A stretch of 64,000 nt of DNA. Source: Ectobius pallidus (taxonomy: Eukaryota > Arthropoda > Insecta > Blattodea > Ectobiidae). Under the pieces are notes generated by a model, which saw only the letters and a program-made list of their open reading frames with translations, was not told where the DNA came from and made no database searches. Of the stretch, positions 11,093 through 22,115 are shown piece by piece. Made by a program: the position numbers and the translations under genes. Where the stretch lies: contig CAXKWD010000005.1 in NCBI GenBank assembly GCA_964059195.1, forward strand, positions 94,005,882 through 94,069,881, in the 5' to 3' direction. The first letter of the stretch is position 1. Every line of letters starts with the position of its first letter.

Positions 11093-11440
11093 CATCCGTA
11101 CATTCATTCATTCATTCATTCAATCATAAATAAAAATTTAAATTCATCCATCCATCCAGTTACTAGTTAATAAATTATTTCATTCATTCATTCATCCACC
11201 CATCCACCCACTCATGCATCCATCAATAAATTCATTCATTCATCGATCCAACCAACCATTAATCAATCCAATAATTAATTTATTTATTTATTGATTAGCC
11301 CACCTACCCATTCATCTATCCATTATTAATTATTCATTCATACATAAATATATCCATCCATCTATTCATCCATTCATCCGAAATGAATTATTTATTTCAC
11401 CCATCTAACCCACCATCCATCAAATTCTTTATGGATATTC
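11093..11440 (+). repeat. ATTC/ATCC tetranucleotide tract, right part
   Basis: Long degenerate CATTCATTCATC-type repeat. It continues the tract left of the hAT element and is followed by its complement. Confidence 0.85.
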
Positions 11441-11800
11441 TTGATGTATAAATAAATGGATGGACGGTTGAATTAAATAACTAATTGGATGGATCGATGG
11501 ATAAATGTATGCATTAATTTATTCATCAATGGATGGGTGGATGAATTAATTAATTATGTATCTAATTTATTAATTAGTGGATAGATGAAGGGTGGATCGC
11601 TTGGTGAATGAATTAGTTAAATAATGGATCGATGAATGATTTCTGTAATTAGTGGATAGATCAATTAATAATTAATGGATGGTTGGTTGGTTGGATTACT
11701 GGATTGATTGATGGACGAATGGATGGTAGGATGAATGAAAAATGGATGGATGTATAAATGGATGGATTGATACATGGATGAATGAATTATTGGGTGGGCG
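11441..11800 (-). repeat. GGAT/GAAT tetranucleotide tract, inverted relative to neighbour
   Basis: The strand bias flips near 11,440: units become GGATGGATG and GATGAATG, the complement of the tract at 11,093-11,440. Together they can form an imperfect stem several hundred bases long. Confidence 0.85.
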
Positions 11801-11869
11801 GATAATAGTTTACATTAATTTCATAATTATAATTGTTATAAATAACTATTAAACATATAAATAATAAAA

Positions 11870-13090
11870 CAGTAAAAATCTGGTTGGACATGTGATACAT
11901 GCTTTCTGTATTAGTTGATCGTCATAAACGCGAATTTGACAACAATCCGATTTTGAATTAATGTTAAGCAATTTTCTGAGTAATAATATTAACAATATAA
12001 GAAATATAAATTATATGGTAATACAAATTTTATTGTACATGATATACATGTTTTTGCATATATTTGAACACTTCTGAACGCGTATATGACAATAATAATA
12101 AGTTCCTTCCGCACTTCGAGAAAATTCCGATTTTCCTTAGTGTCACACAGTTTACACAGAAAAAATATGAACTATTGTAAGAAAAATGTATTATATTGAG
12201 GAAATTTCTTTTTCCGACTTTAGATACATGTGTTACATATAATTCGAAACTTCTGAACACGACTATAACAATAATAATAACCAGTTCCTTCCGCACTTCG
12301 AGAAAATTCCGATTTTCCATTAGTGTCACATAGTTTACGCAAAAAAAGTAGGAACGTTTCAAACAAAAATTCATTAGATGGAGGAAAATTTTTTCCGACT
12401 TGAGTTACATGTGTTATCTATAATGCGACCCTACTGAACACGAATATAACAATAATAATAACCAGTTTCTTCCGTACTTCGAGAAAATTCACAGAGTTTA
12501 CGCGTAAACTCTGTGACACTAATGGAAAATCAGAATTTTCTCGAAGGGCGGAGGGAACTGGTTATTATTATTGTTATATTCGTGTTCAGAAGGGTCGAAT
12601 TATGGATAAAACATGTAACTTAGGTCGGAAAAAAATTTCCCTCCATGTAATAAATTTTTGTTTGAAACATTCCTACTTTTTCTGCGTAAACTGTGTGACA
12701 CTAATGGAAAATCGGTATTTTCTCGGAGTGCGAAAGGAATTGGTTATTATTATTGTTATATTCGTGTTCAGAAGGGTAGAATTATAGACAACACATGTAA
12801 CTTACGTCGGAAAAAAAATTTCCCTCCATGTTATGAAGTTTTGTTTGAAAGGTTCCTACTTTTTCTGCGAAAAATGTGTGATATTAATGGAAAATCTAAT
12901 TTTTCTCAAAGTGTGGAAGGAATTTATTATTAATATTGTTACATTCGTGTTCAGAAGGGTCGAATTATATATAAAAGAAGTAACTTAGGTCGGAAAAAAA
13001 TGTTCCTCCATATAATGAACTTTTCTTTGAATCGTCCATACTCTTTCTGCGAAAAATATGTGACATTGGAAAATCGGAATTTTCCCCTTA
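11870..13090. repeat. Inverted satellite array, ~182-bp unit
   Basis: A unit containing 'ataacaataataataaccag', 'cttcgagaaaattcc' and 'tagtttacgcaaaaaaagta' is repeated with a spacing of about 182 bp. Units left of 12,490 run in one orientation (about 12,090, 12,270, 12,453) and units right of 12,515 in the other (about 12,559, 12,741, 12,918), with more degenerate units at both edges. Reading frames of 61-114 codons here (repeated CVNCVTLMEN-like words) come from the repeat, not from a gene. Confidence 0.9.
12490..12515. repeat. Perfect 26-bp palindrome at the satellite inversion point
   Basis: Half-site CACAGAGTTTACG followed directly by its reverse complement. It marks the exact turning point of the satellite array. 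Confidence 0.97.
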
Positions 13091-13115
13091 AAGGTCTTAA
13101 AATAGTTGGGCCTTA

Positions 13116-13313
13116 ATGTATACGATGTTATATTGCAGCCTACATACTTGTATGTCCGCAGAAATTATTCATAAAGTTAATATTAATTTGGGAGCTGGAG
13201 AAAAGGCATTTACGTGTGGTATGTGTAAGAGATCATTTACCGGATTTATTGTTTTCGATTTTCGTTATGATTTGCCATTACGCTCGTATGAGCGTCACGG
13301 CATTCAGCTCTAG
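13116..13313 (+). pseudogene. Possible C2H2 zinc-finger fragment
   Basis: A 65-codon frame containing GEKAFTCGMCKRSFTG, which looks like a zinc-finger linker followed by the C-x2-C half of a C2H2 finger. No histidine pair follows, so no complete finger is encoded. It could be chance or a relic. No splice context was identified. Confidence 0.25.
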
Positions 13314-13684
13314 TTACTTTTAATATACACATAAGTAAGGTAAATGTAATGCAACATTAATATGGTATGTGTACAAAAAAAAGTACGTAGCTATAAAAAT
13401 GTTGAAAATACAAGTTTCACTCATATTGAAGAGATCACATTTTTGTATGTAACGAAGAGAATCCTGTAGGAAACGTGACAAGTACTAGTAAATCCACTAA
13501 ATACAACTCAACAGAACAAGTGTCAGAGATTTATTTGGATAGTTAGTAATGGTCTTATCAATTGGGCCGTTACAGAAAGTATCATGGCTGACAAAAAACT
13601 TTTTATTGTAAAAATCTTCCAGTAATTACTCATTATTTTCATCTACGAAGCATTTATAATACCATGTGACATGCAAAAAACTTC
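13314..13684. other. No gene recognised
   Basis: AT-rich, nothing assigned. Confidence 0.4.
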
Positions 13685-13795
13685 ACCGTAAATTCCTGAA
13701 CAATTTGAGTGGTTTTTCAGAACAATAAAAAATTGGTTCTGATTTTATTCGTTTATACACGTAAAGTGCACTTATACCAGCCTATTCCTCTACTG
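13685..13795 (-). repeat. Dispersed repeat, inverted partner of 8,945-9,095
   Basis: Reverse complement of the earlier copy, including 'caatttgagtggtttttcag', then 'aacaataaaaaattggttct' and 'acacgtaaagtgcacttata'. Confidence 0.6.
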
Positions 13796-13824
13796 AAGTA
13801 CCAAACTCCATTAATAGCTTCTTT

Positions 13825-15240
13825 TGCCAATATGGGCTCTGATTTATCATCTAAGGTCCAATTAAATTTCCATTAAAGCCCTGTTACTATAATAGAAGTT
13901 AAAGATTCACTCTTTTTAGATCCAGTCACTCCTAAAGAAATAAATGATTATATTCAAACGTTAAAATCAAAAGAAAAAAAGAAAAAGATAACGTCACAAA
14001 TAAGCTATTGAAGAATGTAAGAATGAATTTATTGTATATATTGTGGAAATTGTAAATATTTCTTTTATTACAGGAGAATTTCCTATTGAATTCACAGTAG
14101 CTAGAGTTATCCCAATATATATATATATAAATGGCGATAAAAATAACTCATCAAATTATTGACCTATTTCTATTCTGTCAGCAATCTCTAAAATTAACAG
14201 AGAAATCCATGAAACATAGCTTGATAAATTTTCTTTCCAAAAACAAAGTCCTTGTCAATATTGTTTTACTCAAAAGTTCAACCACTTTAAATGCAACGAT
14301 TGATATTAGAAAACATTAGATAGAAATTGATTAAGAGTTGGATATTTTCTTTATTAAAAAAAGCCTCTGATACTGTTGACCATATAAATTTATTAAAGAA
14401 GTTAGAAAAATACGGAGTTCGAGGAGTTACCTGTACTTTCATGGTACAGGGATATTTTATCAATCTTCATCTGTCAATTGATTTAGTTGTAAATGATATC
14501 GAGAATATGATTCACCTTTAATTCAAAACTGGCTAAATTTTAACGAATTGTCTTTAAACTTAAGCATAAGCCAGTATGTCATATTTCACAGATCATCCAT
14601 TAATCTACAGAATGCAATTGAGATAAATTATGGCAACAGTATTAAAAAAAAAGTGTCGTATATAAAATATTTAGGTTTAATTCTAGATGAATGCTTATTA
14701 CTGGAAAACTCATACAATATAATGCACACAAAATTTCATCAGTTGCTTGAATGCTGTATCGCTTTAAATATATGCTATCAATTGACTGTAAAAAGAGCTT
14801 ACATTCCAATCTATCTTATTTGGCTCCTATTTGAAGATATTGCACAAAGAAACAAAAAAAAATCTTGAAACTATTTAACTAATTCAAAATAAAGCAATTC
14901 TAATTCATTATACACTCCAACTAAAGAACTGTAAATTATTACGGAAATAGTACTTATAAAAAATACAGGTAAAACATCACTGACTTTTATATAATATTTA
15001 TAATTTTAAACAGTCTGAATTCTAATAATATGGAAGTTGTGTTTAATCGTGATTATCGTAGTCATTTTACAAGGAAACATGAACATATACACAGTCAGAA
15101 AATTAAGACTACTAGATACGGAATAGAAGGAGTTAAATATAATGTATTTAATGAATTGTCTTTACAAATTCAACAGTTAACCACTTTGAAATTATATAAA
15201 AACAATATGTATATCTTACTCTGGAACTTAAATACCGGAT
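13825..15240 (+). pseudogene. Degenerate non-LTR retrotransposon (LINE) reverse transcriptase
   Basis: Fragments in several frames follow the order of a LINE reverse transcriptase. They are a VTPKEINDYIQTLKSK pre-domain (about 13,925); an ARVIPIYxxGDKNNSSNYxP motif (about 14,100-14,160); a KKASDTVDHINLLKKLEKYG active-site-upstream helix (about 14,360); a KYLGLILDE thumb motif (about 14,665); and a C-terminal TRKHEHIHSQKIKTTRYGIEG segment (15,070). The YxDD region is deleted and many stops are present, so it is dead. It ends just before the Ginger element. Confidence 0.8.
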
Positions 15241-15450
15241 ATTTAGGTATGTATGTATATATGTATATGTTACCGGCAATGTGTGAAATCCGGCATTCTA
15301 TAGAATGCCTAGGCAATGTATAGAATGCCTAAAATCGAACGGCAAAGTTTGAAATGATTGATATTTCATACATTGCCTAAGCATTGTATACTTTGCCTGA
15401 TTGTCTGCCGGCAAAGTATATAATACGCTTAATCCCGCCAACGGGACAGG

Positions 15451-16640
15451 ATGTTGAAAGAACTTTCACTCAAGTATAAGAACATTACCCGCCATGATAT
15501 TGAGCTGTACATTCATCTTTGTGAGCCTTGCCAGAAGAAGCAAAAAGATGTTAAAAAAGGTGTTGTGGTCAAGCCAATGGTTTTTTCGCAATTCATTTCC
15601 CGTTGTCAGGCCGATCTCATCGATTTTCAGTCCCATCCTGATAAGGAGTACAAGTTTATAATGGTCTACCAAGATCATCTCACTAAGTTTGTAGTTCTCA
15701 GGGCTCTGAAATCAAAGAGAGCGGAAGAAATAGCCTACAACCTCATCGACATATTTACGTTGCTTGGTCCTCCAACGATTCTACAGTTCAATAACGGCAG
15801 GGAATTTGCAAACAATGTGGTAAGCTGCCACACCCTGATGATCGTCCATGGTAAGGGGAGCGTCGAAAGAGCAAATCAGGACATTGAAAATATGCTGTGT
15901 GCTTGAATGCAAGATGAAAAATCTAGCTGCTGGAGTGAGGGACTACGGTTCGTTCAACTTATGAAAAACAGAGCTTTTCATTCTGGGATTAACAGGTCAC
16001 CATACGAAGTTCTGTTCGGCTGCAAAGCTAGAGTAGGTCTCTCGACGTCGTCCCTGCCTGACGACGTTTTACAAGACGTAGAGACTGAGGAAGAGCTGGA
16101 AAAAATAATAGAGAGCAACACAACAGCAGAAAGAAAGACGAGATGAATCAATGCAAGAGGCACAGCTCCCTGCAGAAGACATAGATGAGAATGCAATCCA
16201 TGGTGGAGGAAACCAAAACAGTGATGAAGTCATGGTTATTGAAGAGCCTTCCATTTCTGTAGTTACAGAAAATTCTTCTTTTTCTGATATCTCTTGCGTC
16301 TGCTTAAAAGAAACCAGCGGTGCTCATACATGTCAAAAGTGTGGCCGAAACGTTCATGCCATCTGTGGATATTCTCCTAAAGACGATGACGGTGACGAAG
16401 TAGAAGGTTATGGGGTTAGCCTTTTGTGCAGTGTTTGCTTCAATATTGAGAAAGCTATCCAAAGTAAAATGGAATCGAGATTGAACCTTGAGATTCAGGC
16501 CAAAACAATGAAAAGGGATTCTGACAAAAAAATTCCTCCTGTGCCAAAGGGTGCCACTATACGAGTTCCGATTCCCGACGTCGACAAAGGGCGGGGTGAC
16601 TCACGCAATCTGTTGGCAGTTGTTAGGCAGTTGTTAGGAC
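15451..16640 (+). pseudogene. Ginger integrase, N-terminal and core part, broken
   Basis: The first 150 codons hold the end of the zinc-binding region (LCEPCQKKQ) and the integrase core: D58 in ADLIDFQ, the conserved YQDHLTKFVVLRALKSKRA stretch, then QFNNGREF where Asn114 replaces the second catalytic Asp, and GSVERANQD with E139. A short deletion removes the loop before GSVER. A stop at 15,904-15,906 and a frameshift near 16,146-16,151 interrupt the gene. The next part has cysteine pairs (CVC, CQKC, then CSVC near 16,430) that would bind zinc, and VPIPDVDKGRGD, a conserved GPY-like tail. The gene is cut at about 16,637 by the nested element. Confidence 0.85.
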
Positions 16641-17770
16641 CGGATTCTTAGGTTTTAACCTATTTTTTCCTTACTTCCAAAACAAAAAGCGCCCATACAC
16701 TTTTTCGAATCATGTCCATAGGATTCACCCACATTAATTCTGTGGCACCTAAAAATACCTAAATGGGGTATAAAAACCTAAATATACCTAAATGGGATAT
16801 AAAACCTAAAATATCTAATTTAGCCTCCTTTTTTGTCTTTTTTGTTTGTCAGTTGAGAAATCGATATTTTGCGGGGAGAGAATAATTTTTGTCGGGCAGA
16901 AATTAATACCACCAGCGTTTCATTCAACCCATTGTCGTCTAGGATGGACAGTATCAAGGGAGGAAAAAAGTTTTAGAGCGCTTGTTTTTGTTTGCCTTTA
17001 GTTTAAAAAGGTATTCCTCAGGTTCGCGAGTGACCCCTTATGATCCCGTACTGCCCTGTTATTCATACTGAGCGGTCACACTGTGAGTTTTAAGAAGACG
17101 TGTTAATTATGCCGAAACAAATGAAATCGAGTTTATTACGGCAGTGGATTGGCGACGATCTGAATTTCACTACAGATGACAAAGTAATATTTTGTCAAGC
17201 CTGCCAGAATCACGTATTATTTACCTTTCTAGAAAAGGTGGAAGTTTTCGTCCCTAGTTGATCTGTTGTGCGGTTAGCATGCGTAATAACCGAAAAAAGG
17301 AAAATAATCAATTTCACATTATCCACATCCAACCATAAAGTACATTTTACTCACTAAATTAGAAGCATCGGATTCGAATCATGAGAAGGGTAGTGTCTAG
17401 ATACAGTATTAACTATTAACTAAGAGATAACAGGAAGAACTTCACAGTTGAAAATCTTGAAAGATATTTAGTGATATACTGTAACCAGGAAATGTGAGGC
17501 AATCTTATTTTTACTGCTTCTTTTGATTGTTTACGCTTTCTTTCTTGAATTGTGTAATATTGTCCTAAAGCAAGTTTACACAAATTTAAGTCAATTTTTT
17601 AAAGTTAAACTTTACAAGTATTATGTATTGAAACCTGTGTAGCATATTCAAATTCATTAAACCAATTATTCTACCCGAAAACGATATTTTGGACAAAAAA
17701 CCTAAAAAAAACTATTTCACCTAATGGAAAACCTAAAACAGTGTTTTTAAAAACCTAAAAATCCGGTCCC
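16637..17770 (+). mobile_element. Inverted-repeat element nested in the Ginger gene
   Basis: Ends GGACCGGATTCTTAGGTTTT and, reversed, GGACCGGATTTTTAGGTTTT, with many 'acctaaaa' words near both ends. It splits the integrase gene exactly where homology breaks (after VVRQLL, resuming at 17,776). It carries a BED-type first exon at 17,109, so a hAT relative is likely. The flanking duplication is blurred (GTTGT versus GTTAT), leaving the superfamily open. Confidence 0.75.
17109..17261 (+). pseudogene. BED zinc-finger first exon of a hAT-like transposase, remnant
   Basis: A 50-codon frame (MPKQMKSSLLRQWIGDD, then VIFCQACQNHV) resembles the N-terminal exon of CGGBP1/hAT-type proteins: a basic start, an RxW motif and the C29-x2-C32 half of a BED finger. 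The His half would be on a second exon that I do not find, and the frame stops soon after. A parallel but complete split finger is at 39,119-39,914. Confidence 0.55.
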
Positions 17771-17775
17771 TAGTT

Positions 17776-18069
17776 ATGGTCCCGGAAGATGGCTTTTACC
17801 GACTTGGAACTGCAGAAGGAATCTTAAAACAAATCTACGCAAGATCAGAATTCACCGTATGTCCGAAGAACTTAATGAGTATTGAAGACGTTCCTGACCA
17901 CGAAATACCTCTCCGATCTGCAGCTACTTCTCAGTCCACAGGAAGCGGCAAAGGATTCTTCAGGTGTATGTGCAAGAGGAAGTGCCAAAATATGAGGTAC
18001 CTCTGTGTGAAAAAGAAAATTAAGTGCAATTCAAAATGTCACTGTAGCCTTCCCTGCTGCAACAAGTAG
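17776..18069 (+). pseudogene. Ginger protein, cysteine-rich C-terminal part
   Basis: The 97 codons after the nested insertion continue the same protein: GFYRLGTAEGILKQIYARSE, then a cysteine-rich tail (CMCKRKC, YLCVKKKIKCNSKCHC, CCNK). This tail is typical of arthropod proteins of this integrase family and probably binds zinc. The stop at 18,067-18,069 is likely the natural end of the gene. Confidence 0.8.
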
Positions 18070-18530
18070 GTTATACCAGTTCTGATTTGTGTTATACCGG
18101 TAACAACATTCTGTTGGCATTCTTCTTTAAGTCGTGAAATGTACAAGATCAAAATGCCAAAATATAAATTGTTTTTTGTGTGAAGAAGAAAAGTGAGTAC
18201 TTAATGTAACAAGTACTTCAATCTCAGTTCTGTTTTCATTGTTTGCCGGTAAGAATATCCTGTGCTTTATTTCGTAGTTTTTTTTTTTTTTGTTCTTTCA
18301 GTTTCAAATGTCTATTAATTAATAAAGGCTTCTCAACTAGTGCCCATTTAACACTTTGCGTGAATGGTACTGGTCATTCTATATAATGCCTAGGAATTGT
18401 ATAGAATGCCTAGGCAAAGTATGTAACATTTTCACAAAAAACTTATATTTCATACTTTCCTAAAACCATCAGGCATTCTATACATTACCTAGGCATTCTA
18501 TAGAAAGCCGGGATTTCACACTTTGCCGGT

Positions 18531-18534
<4 letters not shown>

Positions 18535-18578
<44 letters not shown>
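18535..18578. repeat. (TA)n microsatellite
   Basis: About 44 bp of TA at the right end of the Ginger element. Confidence 0.97.
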
Positions 18579-18583
<5 letters not shown>

Positions 18584-20379
18584 TGCATTTTGAAGGTCTC
18601 TCTAAATAGGTGGACATTATTTGTGCATTGTTAACGAATTAGATTAAATTATTTTGTCACCAGTTCGTATATATTTGTCAAAATAGCCAAAATGTATGTG
18701 TATGGGCTTTACTATTGAACCTTAGCTCATAAAATTATTTTATTATTAATACAAAATGTATAAAGACTACGTAAATGTATATATTTTATAAGTTACTGAG
18801 CCGGCTTAGAAATATTTCATGTAAATATTATTTTCGCTTTTCTTATGGATAATATTTTGAAAGAGATTTCATTTTCAAAAGAAACATGATTTTTCTCATT
18901 AGCACAAGGATAAATTAATCAATTAGTAAGAACTTTCAAATAGATTAGCTGGTTTCCATAACATCTGGTGATAACAAAAAATATATCCTCAAATACGAAG
19001 ACATGGGGTACTGCACATATTCCATGTATCACAGTCCACTGACCTACTTCAGTGTTGTGTTTACAATTGCTTGTACTTATAAATCAGCTGATTCCGTCTA
19101 TACTCAGACGTTTTTCTAGACACGAAGTTCTCGGAGGTTGCCCTCCTGACCCCGCGATGGCGTGTACTACAGCACTTATCGAATAATAACAATTCTAATG
19201 TTTGTCCCAGATATATACTAATCATAGTCTACAAAATCTGTACTTTTAATCATTTGCTTCTTTCAATATTCTTTCGAACCTTAGTATATTATCACTCACG
19301 TAAGCGGGGTGTTAGCAATTTGAGTGCCACCACTTTACGTGATGAATAAGGCCCGCAAATTAATGCTCTATGTTTATCAGAAGACGAAATATATGCTTTA
19401 AAATGTGTAAAATAGGTTCTGGGGCCAATGAAATGTACTCCATTATTTAAGTAAATTTAATACTTTGCGTTCTCTTGTTAGCTAAATTACTTGTAGTTGC
19501 AGAAAGTAGTAGAAGTTGTTTATATATTACATTACAAATTTTTTTCATAAACAGGATCAATGCAACAAATTTTAGTAAATTAAAAACTAATGCAATGAAA
19601 CATCGCTTTAATAATACACATCAGTTTCGAAAACATTAGGCTACGTACAGAGAATTGTAAGGTCAGTTCTCAAAACATTCACTTATCCAGATATACCGTA
19701 CAGTATTATAAATGTCTGAATTAATAGAGATATGCAAAATACTTACAATCTGTCAGAAATATGACATTAAAAATCTAACAATTTAATAAAATATGAACAG
19801 ATATAATAATATCAAGTAAATGTGATGCATTATTGCAAACCTAACAAAATATGCAACAATATGCAAAACCAAACATCAATTTTATGTTATTACTGTCATG
19901 TCTTGTACACATTTTAATACTAGCATATATAATAGAGTGTGGTACTAAAATATGATTTTTCATAAACGTCTGGGCCAGTGATGAATATTGAAGATGATAT
20001 AGAACAAAAAGAGTCTTTATTATCTCCTTCTTACTCCGAAAGTTTTCCTAGTAGTTCGGTAAAAAAATTCAAGACTGCGGCAACGTCGCACAGTCAAGTC
20101 TCTCACGATTCACAAGGACTGCCGTTGTGAACTGTTCAGAAGGCGGAAGCCAATATACATCTGAACATCGAACTTATCACCACTTTCATCAATAAATCTT
20201 AAAATGCAAACGTCTTTCAGAACTCAGAAAACATCATTTACGCACTACGGTGATACCATTAGGCCTATAAATAAAAGGGGTTTTGACAAGAAGATAGTAA
20301 TATGTTCGGAGACATTTTAAGTACAGTTTATAAACAATTCGTGACTCAAACTTTTCCGTGGTTATTTTTTATTTTCTCC
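18579..20379. other. No gene; possible small transposon-derived frame
   Basis: Mostly unassigned. Around 19,730-19,870 'tatgcaa' words recur. A ~50-codon frame from ATG 19,981 (MNIEDDIEQKESLLSPSYSE) ends at 20,130; it may be a transposase scrap but I cannot place it. Confidence 0.35.
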
Positions 20380-21150
20380 GCCCGATAGAGGAAGTATTAT
20401 GTTGGAACCTGAAATTTGAAGTTAAGTTTTCAACATAAATACACGTTGGGATGCTCCCTGAATCCAAAAATCCTATTTTCAGAAACATGTCTGTGTGTGT
20501 CTGTGAATAGCCTAGCTCCAGAACGGAAAATCACATGAAAACAACTCTTTTATTTTTCTGCGAATGTGACACGAAGATTGGCCACGACTTTGACGTGCTT
20601 AAACTTTTATTTGAAACAAATTTTCGCAACTACCAAAAAATCTCTGAAGGGTAGTTAGTTATAAGACTGTGTAGAAACTCAGTCTTACCTCTCTCTCGAA
20701 TCCTATGCCCCCATCTTGGGGCGAAGGGCCTCCAAGTGGAGGTTTCTGTTTACCTATGTGAATTTTGTTACGCTTATTTTCGTAGAGAGGGCAGAGGGAC
20801 AGGTGGTAAGCCCATCGCCTGTCCAGTTTTACCTGGTGAACAATAAAGTTTTGCATCAACTGAATAAGTACTCCTTTCAATACAGCCTCTTATTCTATAT
20901 CAGAATGTGAAGTGAGAAAGGTGTATTGCCCATGCTCAGGGTAAAAAAAGTTACGTGAGTGCATTAATCAGATTTTATTTTGGTTGTGTATCCTTCGGAG
21001 ATGCGATGCGATGTGGTAACGACATTCTCTTCATTTTTACAATCAATTTACATGAAGAGAATGATATACACTTTAAGAGGCAAAACTTCTTTTTGGCCAG
21101 AGAAAGTTACGTGATTCACGTCAGATTTTTTATTTATTATTCAGATAAAT
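20380..21150 (+). repeat. Helitron-like repeat B, copy 1
   Basis: Parallels 51,950-53,090: 'gaggaagta', 'cccctgaatccaaaaatact'-type words, 'gaaacatgtctgtgtg', 'ctagctccaraacggaaaat', 'aacttttatttgaaac', 'ctctgaagggtagtt', and a distal 'agttayghgattcacgtcag'-like part. Copy 1 is shorter and is interrupted by a SINE at 20,701. Non-autonomous; class inferred. Confidence 0.65.
20701..20828 (+). mobile_element. Short SINE-like element, family E, nested in repeat B
   Basis: A 128-bp unit flanked by TTACCT (20,695-20,700 and 20,829-20,834). The empty site is seen in the other copy of repeat B near 52,705 ('gtcttgcctggtgaac'). Other copies: 42,815-42,956 (10-bp duplication) and about 25,500-25,610 on the other strand. 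Core: 'aattttgttacgcttatttt'. Confidence 0.85.
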
Positions 21151-21549
21151 ATAGGGATTTAGAAACACTAGTTCCAATCAATAGACTTGAATTTAATGTG
21201 TACAGGTCATAAGATCAACTGACAGAATACTGGGAACAATTTGTCTACTTCCGATGATGATTCAGCAGATATTATGTACTACTGTATTCTCACTTCTGTT
21301 TTCCACACAGCCACACGTTTGAATCCAGTTGTTCCGCAAACGTTCAAATCTAAATTATAACTTTTGTCACACATATTCTCGAAGAAAAATTACAGTATGA
21401 GTGAAATATTCGTACTAATCAGGGTTAAGACAAATTATAGCCCTTCTGAAAGGAGCCAGTGTATGAAAATAAGAGGGATGACAACTTTTTTATTTATTCA
21501 AAATGTGGGATCGATTTGAAATTTGGAAATATACAAGTGAAAGGAAAGG

Positions 21550-22115
21550 GTTTGGAATGTATTTATGATCAGATTATGGGTACTAGATGTATGATAGAGT
21601 AGGGAGTAGACACCCATAAACATGCATACACGATGGCATCTTGCCACTTCACTGTATTGCAGTAGTGCGAAGCATGAAAGCAAGCATAGCCCTACCTATA
21701 AAACCCTCGAACTTCGGTACGGAAGGTCCTTATTCCCAAAGCTTCTACCAGTCTCTGTGTCCATAGAGATACTAATTTGTTGGTATTTTTATAAGCATAG
21801 AGGAATTAAGTTGTGTCACCGCCGTGCAGCATGGATGTGACAAGATGTGAACAGCGTTCTTATGTCAGAATAGCTTTTTCTTGGAGCAAAAATGTCAAAG
21901 AATGCGCAAGGATCTGTCGAAAACTTTGGGAATAAGGACCTTCCGTAGCCTACCGAACTTCAGGGTTTTTATAGGTTGGGCTATGCGTGCTTTCATGCTT
22001 CACACTACTGCAATGCAGTGGCACGATGCCATCGTGTATGCATGTTTATGGGTGTCTGCTCCCTACTGCATTCTAAATCTAGTACCCATAATCTCTATTA
22101 TACATACATTCCCTA
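21550..22115. repeat. Fold-back element with ~190-bp arms
   Basis: The left arm (about 21,550-21,745) and right arm (about 21,915-22,115) are inverted copies at roughly 85-90% identity, from 'attatgggtactagat' at the outside to 'ggaaggtccttattcccaaa' at the inside, with a loop of about 170 bp. Frames across it are by-products. Probably a MITE or fold-back transposon; no clear target duplication. Confidence 0.85.

Larger units (their letters stand above)
15268..18534 (+). mobile_element. Ginger-type DNA transposon (gypsy-integrase related)
   Basis: A 3,267-bp element with inverted ends starting TGTTACCGGCAA. The terminal ~170-bp regions are related and full of 'gcattctatagaatgcctagg' words, themselves palindromic. 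The flanking 4-bp duplication TATA is consistent but lies in TA-rich DNA. It encodes a retroviral-like integrase followed by zinc-binding and cysteine-rich regions, the layout of Ginger elements and of the related vertebrate KRBA2 protein. A second inverted-repeat element is nested at about 16,637-17,770. Confidence 0.8.

Noticed and set aside
12030..12933. Repeated frames with CVNCVTLMEN-like words, looking like a repeat protein
   Set aside because: The frames follow the ~182-bp satellite units in both orientations and break at unit borders.
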